64,000 nt of DNA from Armatimonadetes bacterium 55-13 (GCA_001898035.1 MKRX01000003.1:55261-119260); one strand, 5' to 3'; positions 41,058-50,564 are shown, counted from the stretch's first letter. A program made the numbers and translations. The notes: generated by a model from the sequence alone, not told the origin.

Positions 41058-41935
41058 AGAAAAGGAAGAATTGGCTCCTGTGGATTGGCGCTGCCTACCT
41101 TGTATCGCTTCTCATCTTTTCGTTCTTGGTACCGCCGCTGCGGACTGCTCAGCTTAGCCCTGCGGGATCGACATCGTTTGATGCAGTAACGATTGGTACG
41201 GCAAAACCGTTTCTCTCCGGCGGCGAGTATCCGCTGGGAACAGACGAGCAAGGTCGAGATGTCCTGGCCCGACTTGCCCAGGGAGGACGTACCTCGCTTA
41301 TCATTGGGCTCACAGTACAGGCAATCGCCATTACTCTTGGTCTACTTGTGGGCGCAATCGGCGTTTACGCTCCGAAATGGATCCGCGAGCCGGTGATGAG
41401 ATTCACCGATGCCATGTTCGCGTTTCCAGACATATTATTGGGGATCTTACTCATCGGTGCGTTCTCAAGTGCCGCAGTAGCCAATCCACTTCTCAAGAAG
41501 ATCGTTGACCAGGGAACACTGCCCGTTATCGCGGCGCTTTCGGCGACCGCATGGCCCTCCGTGGCTCGCCTGGTCCGCAGCCAGATCGCCAGCTTAAAGG
41601 ACCGAGAATACGTGATGGCAGCTCGTGCCAGCGGAGCGTCCACTTTTTACATCGTGACTCGCCACGTCCTCCCACAGATTTGGGGACTTCTGCTTGCAGT
41701 GAGCATGGTCGACCTGGCTGGAACGATTTTGGCCGAGGCGACGCTCAGTTTCCTCGGCATCGGAATTCGTCCGCCCAATCCTAGTTGGGGCGGCATGATC
41801 AATGCGGCACGCCAAAACATGCAGGCGCATCCAGAGATGCTCATTGCTCCTTGCGTCGCACTAAGCCTTACAATCTTTGCGCTGAACTTTGTGGGCGATG
41901 GTCTTCGTGCCGCTTTCGATCCCAAGAGCCGGTAA
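41054..41935 (+). CDS. Oligopeptide/nickel-type ABC permease (DppC/OppC family)
   Basis: 293 residues. Motifs YPLGTDEQGRDVLARLAQGGRTSLIIGLTV and the EAA loop REYVMAARASGASTFYIVTRHVLPQ, followed by FLGIGIRPPNPSWGGMIN. Partner of the preceding permease; the pair alone forms the membrane channel. Confidence 0.93.
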   Translation: MKKRKNWLLWIGAAYLVSLLIFSFLVPPLRTAQLSPAGSTSFDAVTIGTAKPFLSGGEYPLGTDEQGRDVLARLAQGGRTSLIIGLTVQAIAITLGLLVGAIGVYAPKWIREPVMRFTDAMFAFPDILLGILLIGAFSSAAVANPLLKKIVDQGTLPVIAALSATAWPSVARLVRSQIASLKDREYVMAARASGASTFYIVTRHVLPQIWGLLLAVSMVDLAGTILAEATLSFLGIGIRPPNPSWGGMINAARQNMQAHPEMLIAPCVALSLTIFALNFVGDGLRAAFDPKSR

Positions 41936-41937
41936 TC

Positions 41938-43182
41938 CTAGGATTTACCAAGGATTACATCGATTGCCTTTTGTAGCTGAGGGTCCTTCTTGGGATCTCC
42001 AAACACTACGACCGCATCTTCATCGAAGGTGACGTTGTATTGCGGATGGAGACCTCCGCTTACATATAGGCCATCTTCATCCACCTTTCGTCCAATATCT
42101 TCTGCACTTGGGAGAAAGTATTTGGCGATCGTGATCTTCGCACTGGCCCCGTCAATCAGTTCTTTAACTTCTTGAACCGAAGACTTACCGTAGGAATGCG
42201 TTCCAACAAGGGTGACCTTTCGGTAATCTCGAAGCGCGCCCGCGAAGATTTCCGCGGCGCTGGCAGAGTCTTCATCGATGAGTACCACCACCGGGTAAGG
42301 CCAATCCCGGACAAAACCGTGGGGGGTCACAGCGCTCGAACGCTTCCCGTCGCGATCTTTCATCGTAACGACCACCTTGCCCTCAACAAATCTGGAGACC
42401 ATTTCAACGGCGGTTTCTAAGAGACCACCAGGGTTACCGCGTAGGTCGATGACCAATCCTTTCAGGGGTTTATTGGAGAGCTTATCGATCGCTCGATCAA
42501 ATTGTTCAGCGGTTGGTTCGGCGAAGCTGGTTACCGTGACGTGACCGATCTGGCTATCTGCAAGGTAATTTCCCGTCACCGTCGGCGTGATGATTTTTGC
42601 CCGTCTGACGTTAAAATTGGTCGCTTTGTTATCCCCGGCTTTGATCACTCCCAAACGAACGTTGGTCCCTTCTTTTCCGCGAATTTTGGAGACCATCAAG
42701 TCAACGTCCTTACCTACGTAGCTCACGCCATCGATGCTCGTGATCACATCGTTCATTTGGAGGCCCGCCTTATCGGCGGGACCGTCTTCAAAAACAACGG
42801 CGATTTTTGCTCCCAGGGGGTCTGTGCCTAATCGGGCGCCGATGCCAACAAAATTGGCTCGGGTCTCAAGCGCGAAATCCTCGGCAACCTTCGGGACCAG
42901 AAACATTGTATGAGGATCGCCGAGAGATGCCATCAGGCCTTCCATGCCGGCGTACTTCAATTCAAGGGTCTTGACGGGGCGAACGAAGTTATTGGAAATC
43001 CGGTTAAAAGCTTGTTTAAACAGCTGTTCTGGAGTCAGCGCCGCCTTTGCCGGGCCACCAAACGCCAGTGCCACGGCCCTCCCCGAAGGCGCCTGACCCT
43101 GTTGAATGTCTCGCCAAAAGAAACCGAACGCCCAAAGCACGACCAGCAACCCAAAAAATCCCAATGCCTTTAAGAATTTCAC
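41938..43182 (-). CDS. ctpA: C-terminal processing protease, S41 CtpA type (active site intact)
   Basis: 414 residues. Signal anchor (about 5-23), helical cap with FKQAFNRISNNFVRPV, PDZ domain (VVFEDGPADKAGLQMNDVITSIDG) and S41 protease domain. The nucleophile Ser is in DSASAAEIFAGAL (about 306) and the general base Lys in THSYGKSSVQ (about 331), both intact. It is exported and cuts proteins with exposed C-termini. The gene overlaps the upstream S41 homologue by four bases. Confidence 0.93.
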   Translation of the reverse strand: MKFLKALGFFGLLVVLWAFGFFWRDIQQGQAPSGRAVALAFGGPAKAALTPEQLFKQAFNRISNNFVRPVKTLELKYAGMEGLMASLGDPHTMFLVPKVAEDFALETRANFVGIGARLGTDPLGAKIAVVFEDGPADKAGLQMNDVITSIDGVSYVGKDVDLMVSKIRGKEGTNVRLGVIKAGDNKATNFNVRRAKIITPTVTGNYLADSQIGHVTVTSFAEPTAEQFDRAIDKLSNKPLKGLVIDLRGNPGGLLETAVEMVSRFVEGKVVVTMKDRDGKRSSAVTPHGFVRDWPYPVVVLIDEDSASAAEIFAGALRDYRKVTLVGTHSYGKSSVQEVKELIDGASAKITIAKYFLPSAEDIGRKVDEDGLYVSGGLHPQYNVTFDEDAVVVFGDPKKDPQLQKAIDVILGKS

Positions 43183-44426
43183 TTAGCCGTCACCTTGTAT
43201 TCAGCCGTCGCCAATGTATATCCAGATCCGTCGGGAAGCGAATTATCTTCCACAACGATTCGATGTCCGCTCATTTCCGATCCCGACAGCTTGGCTATCT
43301 TAGAAGAGGAAAGAGCTAAGGCAAAAATCTCGGCGAGCCCTCGGGTGCTCTCATCCACCAAAAGAACGACTTTGGGCGGATTGGCGTTCCCACTCTCCGT
43401 CTTGAAAGGGATGGATGTCTTCGCCGTCTTAAGGGAGCCATAGACGCCACTGGGAGCTAACGCTTCGAGACATTGCTTCATCGAGCCGAAGTCTCCGACC
43501 GCGTTATTTTTTAGATCGATCACGATTGATGACTTTCCTTGAATGGCTTTCTTCAGCAAATTCGGAGCTTCGCTGTTAAAGGCAAGCCGCAGCGCCGGAT
43601 CCTCTGGATTAGGCGTAGAGAACGCTGAAGCTTCCTTTTTGATTTCAGTGGTTCGAGCAACATCGCCGCGTCGCCAAACTATCTTGAGAGTTCCTGAAGT
43701 TCCCATGACCAGTTTGTCTTTCGCTTTGAGCGGCAAAAGCGTTTTCTTAGTTCGTTGTCTCAGTTCGACGCGTTCTTTGACAAGATCTTCCAACTTGGCT
43801 TTGCCTTGCTGGACTGCTTTTTCAAGCTTTCGAAATGAGATCACGGTAGCGGCGTTTGGCACCCAGTGGTCATCTATGTATTCGACCCAGTCTCCAACTT
43901 GGACTCCGGCTCGGTCGGCTGGACTGCCTGGAACGACGGTTACCACTGTCAGTTTGGGAATTCTCATGCCACCCAACAAAGCTTCGTCCGTATCCACTGG
44001 GTGCGCAGAACCTTTCGCTTGGACAGAAGGCTCATCGCTGTACTCCAACTCTACATAAACGCCTATCCCCTCGTACTTACCCGCCTTAGCGTTTTTGTAG
44101 ACTCGATACTCGTCCTTGTCCATATACAAGCTGTCGGGGTCTCCTAAACTCGCCACCATGCCACGAATCGCGCCAAGAGCGAGCTTTTGTTCGTCGGTGA
44201 TCGGTTCGACATACCTCTGCTTCAAGAGCTGGCTGATCTCGTAGAAATAGTCACCTTCGGGAACTTCCCGGCTATCCGTCGATGCAACGAGTCCGCTCAG
44301 AGGGGCCGGGTCGGCTGAAATGCCCCCGACGTCGACACGATCGCGCATCGAAATTCCGAGCAAAATCGAGGCAGCCGCACAGAGGACCGCTCCTCCGGCG
44401 AAAAGACTCTTGGTAGTTGTGTTCAT
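43179..44426 (-). CDS. S41-like protein lacking the Ser-Lys dyad (pseudoprotease)
   Basis: 415 residues with the same order as its neighbour: signal anchor, helical cap (EISQLLKQRYVEPI, MVASLGDPDSLYM), PDZ (VVTVVPGSPADRAGVQVGDWVEYID) and an S41 fold (VVLLVDESTRGLAEIFALAL). The nucleophile position is Gly363 (STRGLAEI for SASAAEI) and the Lys position is His388 (SGHRIV for YGKSSV). It therefore should not be a CtpA-type protease. Being translationally coupled to the active copy, it may act as an adaptor or regulator of it; this is inference. Confidence 0.8.
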   Translation of the reverse strand: MNTTTKSLFAGGAVLCAAASILLGISMRDRVDVGGISADPAPLSGLVASTDSREVPEGDYFYEISQLLKQRYVEPITDEQKLALGAIRGMVASLGDPDSLYMDKDEYRVYKNAKAGKYEGIGVYVELEYSDEPSVQAKGSAHPVDTDEALLGGMRIPKLTVVTVVPGSPADRAGVQVGDWVEYIDDHWVPNAATVISFRKLEKAVQQGKAKLEDLVKERVELRQRTKKTLLPLKAKDKLVMGTSGTLKIVWRRGDVARTTEIKKEASAFSTPNPEDPALRLAFNSEAPNLLKKAIQGKSSIVIDLKNNAVGDFGSMKQCLEALAPSGVYGSLKTAKTSIPFKTESGNANPPKVVLLVDESTRGLAEIFALALSSSKIAKLSGSEMSGHRIVVEDNSLPDGSGYTLATAEYKVTAK

Positions 44427-44554
44427 TTTCTACTGGCGTCCATACATGGACAAAAGGGCGTCCCACCCACCTAGGGTCAGAGTGGGTCCTGAATTAAGAT
44501 ACGACGAGCCTTGTCCGATTCGTTCGCACGCAAACCTATTGCTGGCCAAGGGAC

Positions 44555-46954
44555 TTAGTCACCAAGTTCCTTCGCCCTCTCGACAACCTTGGGATCGATG
44601 CTCGCTTTGAGCGAAGCGACGCATGTCGGCGGGAGTGCGATATTTTTGGCTTTTGCCAGGTCGAGGAGTGCCATTTGAACAATGGGAAACTTGTCTTCTA
44701 AAGTATTGGCGATCTCGTCTTGCCTTACATCCCCCAACTTTGCAAAAGCCAGCAATGCAGCAGCACGAACGCGAGGGGACAAATCAGTCACCGCCACTTG
44801 GAGCGCTTTGCGGTGCGTCTCGCTGGGCTTTGCCGCAAGGACCTCCAAGACGGCTAGTTTCGCTCCAACACTTTCGTCGCGAACTCCTTTATAGCCTTCT
44901 TCCGCGCTCTTTGGATCACCGCTAAAGATGAGCCGAAGATTGCTTGCGGCCCTTACCTCGTCACTTGGATCATTCACGGCGGACCACATCAGACGCTTGA
45001 CTACAACGGGATTTTTGACATCGGCAAGACGAACAACTTCCAGACGGATCATCGGATCGATCTCTTGAAGGAACGTCATGAGAATGATTGGCGCTTCGTT
45101 TCCTGGAATTGTTGAGATCGCCTGGGCTCCTGCGAGGCGCGTCCATTTGCTCTTGCCGGCGAAAAGCCGACTTACGGCTCCCGCTAACTTGGCGTCATCC
45201 ATGCGCCCGACTTCAAGAGCGGCAATCGCCTTCACCCGCTCGAACGGACTGGCATTTACCAGACGCAGGACCTCCGCCTTGGCTGTAGGTGTATTAAGCT
45301 TGATGAGTTGACGTATCGACGCCTCTGCGACTCGGGCGTTGACACTATGAGAAAGCTCGATGAGCGCCGTTTCGTCGGCTGCATTGAAAGGAGTCTCACG
45401 GTCAGTTAACCCGTTAATCTTCACGAAGTCCGACGAATCCTTGAGCAAGGCGCTGGCAGAGGCGCTTTTTGATGCCTTTGCTCTCAGTTCCACGTCGGAG
45501 GATTCCATCGAAGGGACACCCGCGGAAGGCGGCGGAGTGGCCGCCGTAAGACCGCTGGTGGTGAAATCATCAAACAGCCAATCCACCGTCGAGACCTCGA
45601 CTTTCTCTTGTGACTGAGCCACTTTTCCCGGGGTCAGCCACATTCGTTCGATGTTCGTCAGCCCCGTCTTGCCTAGATCGATCACGATCTGATGCCACTG
45701 ACCATCCGGCGTGAAGGCTACATCTCTTCCAAGGGCCACCTCCACCTGCTTGGCGCCATCGCTGAAAACGATCGACATGGCGTCGCGACTGGTGGTCTTT
45801 GCCCAAAAACCAAAGAATGGAGTTTGAGATACCGTTATCTGTGCAACCGGCAGGGCTAACCCCCCGAAGCGTGCTACGGACTTCTCCGAATATTTCAGGA
45901 CCGATCCGCGGTCTGTGTCAGAAACAATCGACACGGTTACATTCGACGAAACGGGGGCGAGTCGATAAGGTTCGGCTCCCCCATCGATGGAAAAGTCGGA
46001 TTGTGTCGTTGGACGCTTAAACAATGAAGAGAGTTGATCGAACGACAGGTCCTCAGGATTGGTGAGAGCCGCCCACTCTTGAGGCTGTACCCAATTCCGA
46101 AGCGATGGGACTCCCTGAATTAATGAAGACGCAGGCTCTCCTACCGATCGTCCGGCCGGAAGTCCAACTTGCTGCCGGCGATGCAACAGATCTGGAATGA
46201 GTTCACGGACGACCGCAAGATCGATTCCGGTTGAAGCTTTCTCGCTGCTTCCGGTCCAAAGCGAGAACAACGGGAGAGATGTGCACACAGTTCCATTCTC
46301 TGTGATGGAGACTGGCGTTGCCCCCAGACCCGGGTGGACAATGAAAACGGACTGATAGGGACCGCGAAAGACTTTGTCCTCTGCCTCATATGTGCCCCCA
46401 TTGATCCGAGGCTTGACATAGAAGTCCATAAATGACTTTCCAAACGTCCCATCCTCGGCGTAGATCGGATCCGAATCCACGGTTACATCCAGCGAGAGGT
46501 TAGCCGCGCCTTGCGTGTCGGCTCTGAAGTAACCTGGAATGCGGGCAAGGCTTGCCAAAGTAGAATCGACCAATGTTGAATCGAGTCGGCTGCGGCTTTG
46601 TCGAAGCAAGCCATCGCTGCCTTTGGTCAGCACGTCGACATCGGTAAGGATAATGACCTTGACCTTCCAGGTTGGGGCGTCCTTTCCGGGAGTTGGATAA
46701 TCCAGGGTGCGAGATCCAATGGGAGCCCAATCCCCTTCGGACAAGAAGATGCCGGGCCACTCGCGGCCGTTTGAAGCATAGACAAACCCATCCCAGTTCT
46801 TAATCTCGTCAGAAAACTGGCGAATGGGGGCGGAAGGGTAGTCGACCCTCACCACTCGATTGGCGAGGGCCATGTTTCCAAAGCCTTGCTGGCTGGGACC
46901 GCCCGTTTGGGATTGAATTAACGAAATTGCCAAGAGGGCGGTTAAAGAACTCAT
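44555..46954 (-). CDS. Secreted HEAT-repeat protein
   Basis: About 799 residues with a signal peptide (MSSLTALLAISLIQSQ). Residues 1-300 read as a secreted beta domain (GFVYASNGREWPGIFLSEGDWAPIG). A carbohydrate-binding or jelly-roll region with FWAKTTSRDAMSIVFSDG and HQIVIDLGKTGL lies at about 380-470. The last 270 residues are HEAT repeats (PRVRAAALLAFAKLGDV; SPFERVKAIAALEVG). No enzymatic motif is seen. One base separates its ATG from the mtnP stop on the same strand. Confidence 0.68.
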   Translation of the reverse strand: MSSLTALLAISLIQSQTGGPSQQGFGNMALANRVVRVDYPSAPIRQFSDEIKNWDGFVYASNGREWPGIFLSEGDWAPIGSRTLDYPTPGKDAPTWKVKVIILTDVDVLTKGSDGLLRQSRSRLDSTLVDSTLASLARIPGYFRADTQGAANLSLDVTVDSDPIYAEDGTFGKSFMDFYVKPRINGGTYEAEDKVFRGPYQSVFIVHPGLGATPVSITENGTVCTSLPLFSLWTGSSEKASTGIDLAVVRELIPDLLHRRQQVGLPAGRSVGEPASSLIQGVPSLRNWVQPQEWAALTNPEDLSFDQLSSLFKRPTTQSDFSIDGGAEPYRLAPVSSNVTVSIVSDTDRGSVLKYSEKSVARFGGLALPVAQITVSQTPFFGFWAKTTSRDAMSIVFSDGAKQVEVALGRDVAFTPDGQWHQIVIDLGKTGLTNIERMWLTPGKVAQSQEKVEVSTVDWLFDDFTTSGLTAATPPPSAGVPSMESSDVELRAKASKSASASALLKDSSDFVKINGLTDRETPFNAADETALIELSHSVNARVAEASIRQLIKLNTPTAKAEVLRLVNASPFERVKAIAALEVGRMDDAKLAGAVSRLFAGKSKWTRLAGAQAISTIPGNEAPIILMTFLQEIDPMIRLEVVRLADVKNPVVVKRLMWSAVNDPSDEVRAASNLRLIFSGDPKSAEEGYKGVRDESVGAKLAVLEVLAAKPSETHRKALQVAVTDLSPRVRAAALLAFAKLGDVRQDEIANTLEDKFPIVQMALLDLAKAKNIALPPTCVASLKASIDPKVVERAKELGD

Positions 46955-46955
46955 T

Positions 46956-47801
46956 TCACTCCAAAATCTCAAACATTCGAATATCGTCGGGGCTCACAGC
47001 GTGCCCATCCCCGCGACTAAACTGCAGCGCTTCTTTCGGTTGGACGACCGAGAGGTCTTCCGGTAACTTTCCGATCAGGTCCAATACCACCGCTTTGATC
47101 TTTTCTGAATTGGACTTAAAGACCTCAAGAACATCCGTTGCATTCACCGCTTCGGCGCCGGCATGAACGCCGCTGTCGTAGTCGGTAATTAACGAAATAT
47201 TCACGACACCCATTCCCAATTCCCGGCATAGATAGGCCTCGGGATATTGGGTCATGTTGATCACTTCCCAACCCGCGTCATGGAACCATTTGCTCTCCGC
47301 CTTTGTGCTGAAGCGAGGACCCTGGATAACCACAACGGTGCCGCTCTCATGACAGACGATGCCATGCTCACGAATAGTCTCAATCGTCAGCCTTCGGAGA
47401 AGGGGATCATAGGTTTCGGCAGGCGAAATATGGGTAACGATGGGACCATCGTAAAAGGTGTCCTTTCGTCCGCTCGTTCGATCTACAAACTGGTCGCACA
47501 CCACGAAGTGTCCGGGTTCAACGTGCTTTTGCAAGGAGCCTGCCGCACAGGGACTAATAATCGCCTTCACCCCTAAAGACCGCATCGCCCAGACGTTTGC
47601 CCGGAAGTTGATCATGTGCGGGGGAAGAGTGTGATGCCGTCCGTGTCGAGGCAAGAAGGCTACTTTTCTGCCCTTAACCGTTGCCAAAAACAGAGAATCG
47701 CTTGGAGCGCCATACGGCGTATCAACCTTAACCTCCCTTACATCTTCGAGGAGGCTATAAAAACCCGATCCACCAAATACTCCAATCTCTGCTTTTGACA
47801 T
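46956..47801 (-). CDS. mtnP: S-methyl-5'-thioadenosine phosphorylase
   Basis: 281 residues of the PNP/MTAP family. It splits MTA, a by-product of polyamine synthesis and AdoMet use, into adenine and methylthioribose-1-phosphate. Motifs: IGVFGGSGFYSL, PRHGRHHTLPPHMINFRANVWA, ISPCAAGSLQ, IQGPRFSTKAE, and INMTQYPEAYLCRELGM with the substrate Met. The C-terminal extension past residue 255 is unusual in length. Its start overlaps the stop of the upstream binding-protein gene. Confidence 0.93.
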   Translation of the reverse strand: MSKAEIGVFGGSGFYSLLEDVREVKVDTPYGAPSDSLFLATVKGRKVAFLPRHGRHHTLPPHMINFRANVWAMRSLGVKAIISPCAAGSLQKHVEPGHFVVCDQFVDRTSGRKDTFYDGPIVTHISPAETYDPLLRRLTIETIREHGIVCHESGTVVVIQGPRFSTKAESKWFHDAGWEVINMTQYPEAYLCRELGMGVVNISLITDYDSGVHAGAEAVNATDVLEVFKSNSEKIKAVVLDLIGKLPEDLSVVQPKEALQFSRGDGHAVSPDDIRMFEILE

Positions 47802-48658
47802 TACTTAGTCTTCTCCTGAGCCATGTTAACGAGCGCGATATGAGTCTGCTTGATGTCTTTATCAACTCTGGAACCGCGCCGAATGACGATATCTTGCTCG
47901 AGTCCCCGAACGCTGCCAGTGGCAATCGCCTTGATCGACTTGAGTCGAGCATCTTGCATCAACGGATCCGGTTTGCCGGCCGTGATAATCATGTCCGGAT
48001 TGAGCTGAACCAGCCGCTCGGCGTCAATTGGGACAAATCTGTCCGAATCTGGGCCAACGGCTTTGCCGCCGGCGATGTTTACGACATCTGCCGCAAAACT
48101 CTTCACTCCCGCGATCATGTGCTGTCCATTGGCGCCTGGCATGATGATCGCAACGGTGGGGGGATTCGGGAACGGCTGAGACTTTGCCGTTCCAATTTCG
48201 TTATAGATCTTGTCGACATAGCCGGAGATTTCGCTTTCCGTTCCCAGGAGCGCCCCCAGTTGGCTCAGCTCCTTTGTGAAACCCTCAACCGTATCTGACT
48301 TAAACTCAAAGGTGTCTATCCCCAAGGCATCGATTTGCTGGAGGTCTTGAGCGTTATAGATTGAACTATCCAGCACGATTAGGCCTGGGTTGGCAGCCTT
48401 GATTTTTTCGTAGTCCGGCTTAACCTGAGCAACGACCGGAACGGATGTTACGCTGACCGGATAATTGCAGGAGGCCGTTCGCCCAACCAATTTGACGGTA
48501 TAGGCATACGACATCGCTAACTCCGTCGTGCTAGGGCTCAAACTCACCATTGAGGTGTACGTCTTTGGACGCGTTGGCCACTTCACGGCTTCTTGACCGT
48601 TGTTGCATCCAATCAGGGATGAGATGACAAGGAGGGAGAGCAAAATCGCTCGGCGCAT
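47801..48658 (-). CDS. Helical-backbone metal-receptor lipoprotein (BtuF/FecB type)
   Basis: 285 residues. The lipobox is SSLIGC (Cys 18). The fold has two Rossmann-like lobes with MVSLSPSTTELAMSY, VVAQVKPDYEKIKAANPGLIVLDSS and RFVPIDAERLVQLNPDMIITAG, as in cobalamin- and siderophore-binding proteins. No permease or ATPase is next to it; the ligand is unknown. It shares an operon with mtnP and the HEAT-repeat gene. Confidence 0.85.
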   Translation of the reverse strand: MRRAILLSLLVISSLIGCNNGQEAVKWPTRPKTYTSMVSLSPSTTELAMSYAYTVKLVGRTASCNYPVSVTSVPVVAQVKPDYEKIKAANPGLIVLDSSIYNAQDLQQIDALGIDTFEFKSDTVEGFTKELSQLGALLGTESEISGYVDKIYNEIGTAKSQPFPNPPTVAIIMPGANGQHMIAGVKSFAADVVNIAGGKAVGPDSDRFVPIDAERLVQLNPDMIITAGKPDPLMQDARLKSIKAIATGSVRGLEQDIVIRRGSRVDKDIKQTHIALVNMAQEKTK

Positions 48659-48722
48659 AGAACCATTCTGTCCGATCCCAGGAGGTCAAAGCTACTTATT
48701 AAGGTTCAAAGGACCGGCCAGA

Positions 48723-48752
48723 TTGATTGAGGCGCGACTTCTGGAGTATCAT
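48723..48752 (+). promoter_or_regulatory. Promoter of tRNA-Trp
   Basis: TTGATT (48723-48728), an 18-base spacer, then TATCAT (48747-48752), which ends 14 bases before the tRNA. Confidence 0.55.
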
Positions 48753-48766
48753 TTTGAGGTTCTCGC

Positions 48767-48842
48767 AGGGGTGTAGCTCAGTTGGTAGAGCGAAGGTCTC
48801 CAAAACCTTAGGTCGCGGGTTCGAATCCTGTCGCCCCTGCCA
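48767..48842 (+). tRNA. tRNA-Trp (CCA)
   Basis: Acceptor AGGGGTG pairs with CGCCCCT; D arm GTAGCTCAGTTGGTAGAGC; anticodon loop CTCCAAA (CCA); T arm GGGTTCGAATCC; discriminator G and encoded CCA. Cloverleaf of 76 bases. Confidence 0.97.
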
Positions 48843-49197
48843 TCTTCGACCCTGCCCAATTTTTGGGCGAGTTCGTTGTTACTCCAACTTCACACGCATA
48901 AGTTTGGGAGATTGACCAAACGCTCTTGGCCCATAGCGAACGCTTTCAGAGCATCACTGTTCGAGGGACCAGCCCGAAGTCTCTTGCGCACCCACGACGG
49001 GCACCCTTTTCGCGAGGTGGGTGGTCGAAGACGAGCAGCCGAGAATTTTCTAAAGTTGACGGCACAACGCGACCAGAATTGGGTTCGAGTGTCAGATCAC
49101 CCGAGACATCCCGGTGATCATAGACAGTCGATGGAGAAAACGCAAAGGTTTGAGGTCGTCTCGGACCTCAAACCTTATGTTTTGTGGTAACTCGTGA
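48843..49197 (+). ncRNA. Gene-free interval; possible small RNA (about 48911-49183)
   Basis: No convincing protein is encoded. A small hairpin GCCCAA/TTGGGC follows the tRNA. TTGTTA (48876-48881), 17 bases, then TAAGTT (48899-48904) could be a promoter, and a strong hairpin at 49145-49176 could end a transcript of about 270 bases. GTC-GAA-GAC with GAGCAGCC inside (about 49023-49046) loosely recalls SRP RNA but lacks the GGAA tetraloop. Confidence 0.25.
49145..49176. terminator. 13-bp perfect hairpin terminator
   Basis: AAGGTTTGAGGTC (49145-49157) pairs fully with GACCTCAAACCTT (49164-49176) around a six-base loop, then ATGTTTTG. It lies between the tRNA side and the convergent minus-strand genes and could work both ways. 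Confidence 0.75.
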
Positions 49198-49941
49198 TTA
49201 TCGCGTAGCCTGCATCGACTCGACCATGGTGCGAAGTTCGCCATAGCTTCTCTGCCCCATAATCAGGCAGATTACGCCTTTCTCATCCTTCCAGAAAAGA
49301 GCGTTCATGCCATCTACCTTTCCACACATAAATCTCTCGTCGCCTTCAAACTGCCAACCGCCTTCCACTCTTTGAACGTCAGGCATCACCATCACGGTAA
49401 CTACGCCGAAAGAATCGCCCAGTTGGACGTATCCCACGCGATGCCCCGGAACATCGCTCCGACTCACCGACAATAGCCGCATCTGTTCCGGCTTGGATCG
49501 TAGAGCCTCGCCCACGGCATCTTTTACCCGAGGGTCCAGCTTCTCTTGTGACTCCGTTGGCGAAAGAGGAATCGCCGTCACACCCGCTACATATCCCGCA
49601 ATTTCATTGGGTCGAACGCTCTTCCCGTTGACTCGGTTAAAGTAACCACCTACGGCAATAACCATGAAGAATAGGGCACAAATCCCCCAGGAGTACCGGC
49701 CAACAAAGGACTCGACTCGCTTAGTCTTGTCGACTTCATCTAGGCGCTCCTGACAACTCTTCCAAAGCGCTTCGTACTCAACTGGCTCCGTCCGGGTCCT
49801 CAAAAGATCCTTGACTCGCTGCATTGAATGAAACTCCGCAACAGAGGAAGGGTCTTTGTCCAATATCTCCTTTACTGCGTGCTCTTCGGCCGCGGATAAC
49901 TCCCCGTCCAAATAAGAATGAAGGTCTTCTCGATCTATCAT
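49198..49941 (-). CDS. Anti-sigma-factor-like membrane protein
   Basis: 247 residues. The N-terminus MIDREDLHSYLDGELSAAE matches the start of anti-sigma regulators (LxxYLDGEL); the usual zinc-finger cysteines are absent. One transmembrane helix (about 85-103, YSWGICALFFMVIAVGG) separates it from a soluble exterior domain (DVPGHRVGYVQLGDSFGVVTVMV). Four bases of overlap with the sigma gene support a sigma/anti-sigma pair. The signal sensed is unknown. Confidence 0.78.
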   Translation of the reverse strand: MIDREDLHSYLDGELSAAEEHAVKEILDKDPSSVAEFHSMQRVKDLLRTRTEPVEYEALWKSCQERLDEVDKTKRVESFVGRYSWGICALFFMVIAVGGYFNRVNGKSVRPNEIAGYVAGVTAIPLSPTESQEKLDPRVKDAVGEALRSKPEQMRLLSVSRSDVPGHRVGYVQLGDSFGVVTVMVMPDVQRVEGGWQFEGDERFMCGKVDGMNALFWKDEKGVICLIMGQRSYGELRTMVESMQATR

Positions 49942-50564
49942 TCCTCGGCTCCGTTCTTGATAAATCCTTCTTTCATTGCAAATTCAATTAAAAGTCGCCT
50001 CAAGAGAGATCGCCCGCGCGCAATTCGACTGCGAACGGTACCTATGGGGACGTTGGTGGCGTCGGCGATTTCTTGATAGCTGAGTCCTTCGATATCGCTT
50101 AGAATGACAGCCGTGCGGAAATCCTCGGGTACTTGAGCCAGAGCGTTCTCGACTTCACTTCCCACGATGTTATCGAAAAGGATTCGATCGGGAATCTCTT
50201 CCTCGCTTCCCATCGGTTCCAAGACGCCATCCTCTTCAAGCGAACCAAGTTGGGGCCCTCTCTGCTTTTGGCGATATCGATTGATATAGAGATTGGTGAC
50301 GATGCGGAGCATCCAAGCCTTAAAGTTGTTACCGTCGAAACGGTCAAAGGCTTCGTAAGCTCGGACCATGGCTTCCATGGCCAAGTCCTCAGCTTCTTCG
50401 CGAGATCGCGTCAGTCTGAGAGCTGTTCCTACAATTGATGGGAACACTTTCTCTGCCTGCCGTTCGAATGCCTCACGTTGATTTCGGCGTCCGAAGAGCA
50501 TAGGTCGGGCGAGTGTACCTGTCAGTTTCCGGTAGGGGGCGCTCTCGCCCATCGTTCCAGTCAT
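49938..50564 (-). CDS. ECF-family RNA polymerase sigma factor
   Basis: About 208 residues. Region 2: IVGTALRLTRSREEAEDLAMEAMVRAYEAFDRFD and FKAWMLRIVTNLYINRYRQ. Region 4: ALAQVPEDFRTAVILSDIEGLSYQEIADATNVPIGTVRSRIARGR. The longer frame runs into the antisense of cdd and is rejected; ATG 50564 (MTGTMGES) or 50552 is likely, with a TACTCT box ten bases before the first. Co-expressed with its membrane partner. Confidence 0.88.
   Translation of the reverse strand: MTGTMGESAPYRKLTGTLARPMLFGRRNQREAFERQAEKVFPSIVGTALRLTRSREEAEDLAMEAMVRAYEAFDRFDGNNFKAWMLRIVTNLYINRYRQKQRGPQLGSLEEDGVLEPMGSEEEIPDRILFDNIVGSEVENALAQVPEDFRTAVILSDIEGLSYQEIADATNVPIGTVRSRIARGRSLLRRLLIEFAMKEGFIKNGAEE

Noticed and set aside
49023..49046. 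SRP RNA-like hairpin
   Set aside because: The GAGCAGCC side fits loosely, but the GGAA tetraloop and matching 5' side are missing; kept only as part of a possible small RNA.
48876..49190. Plus-strand frame of 104 codons after tRNA-Trp
   Set aside because: Composition is unlike a protein, no start signal, and it runs into a terminator hairpin.
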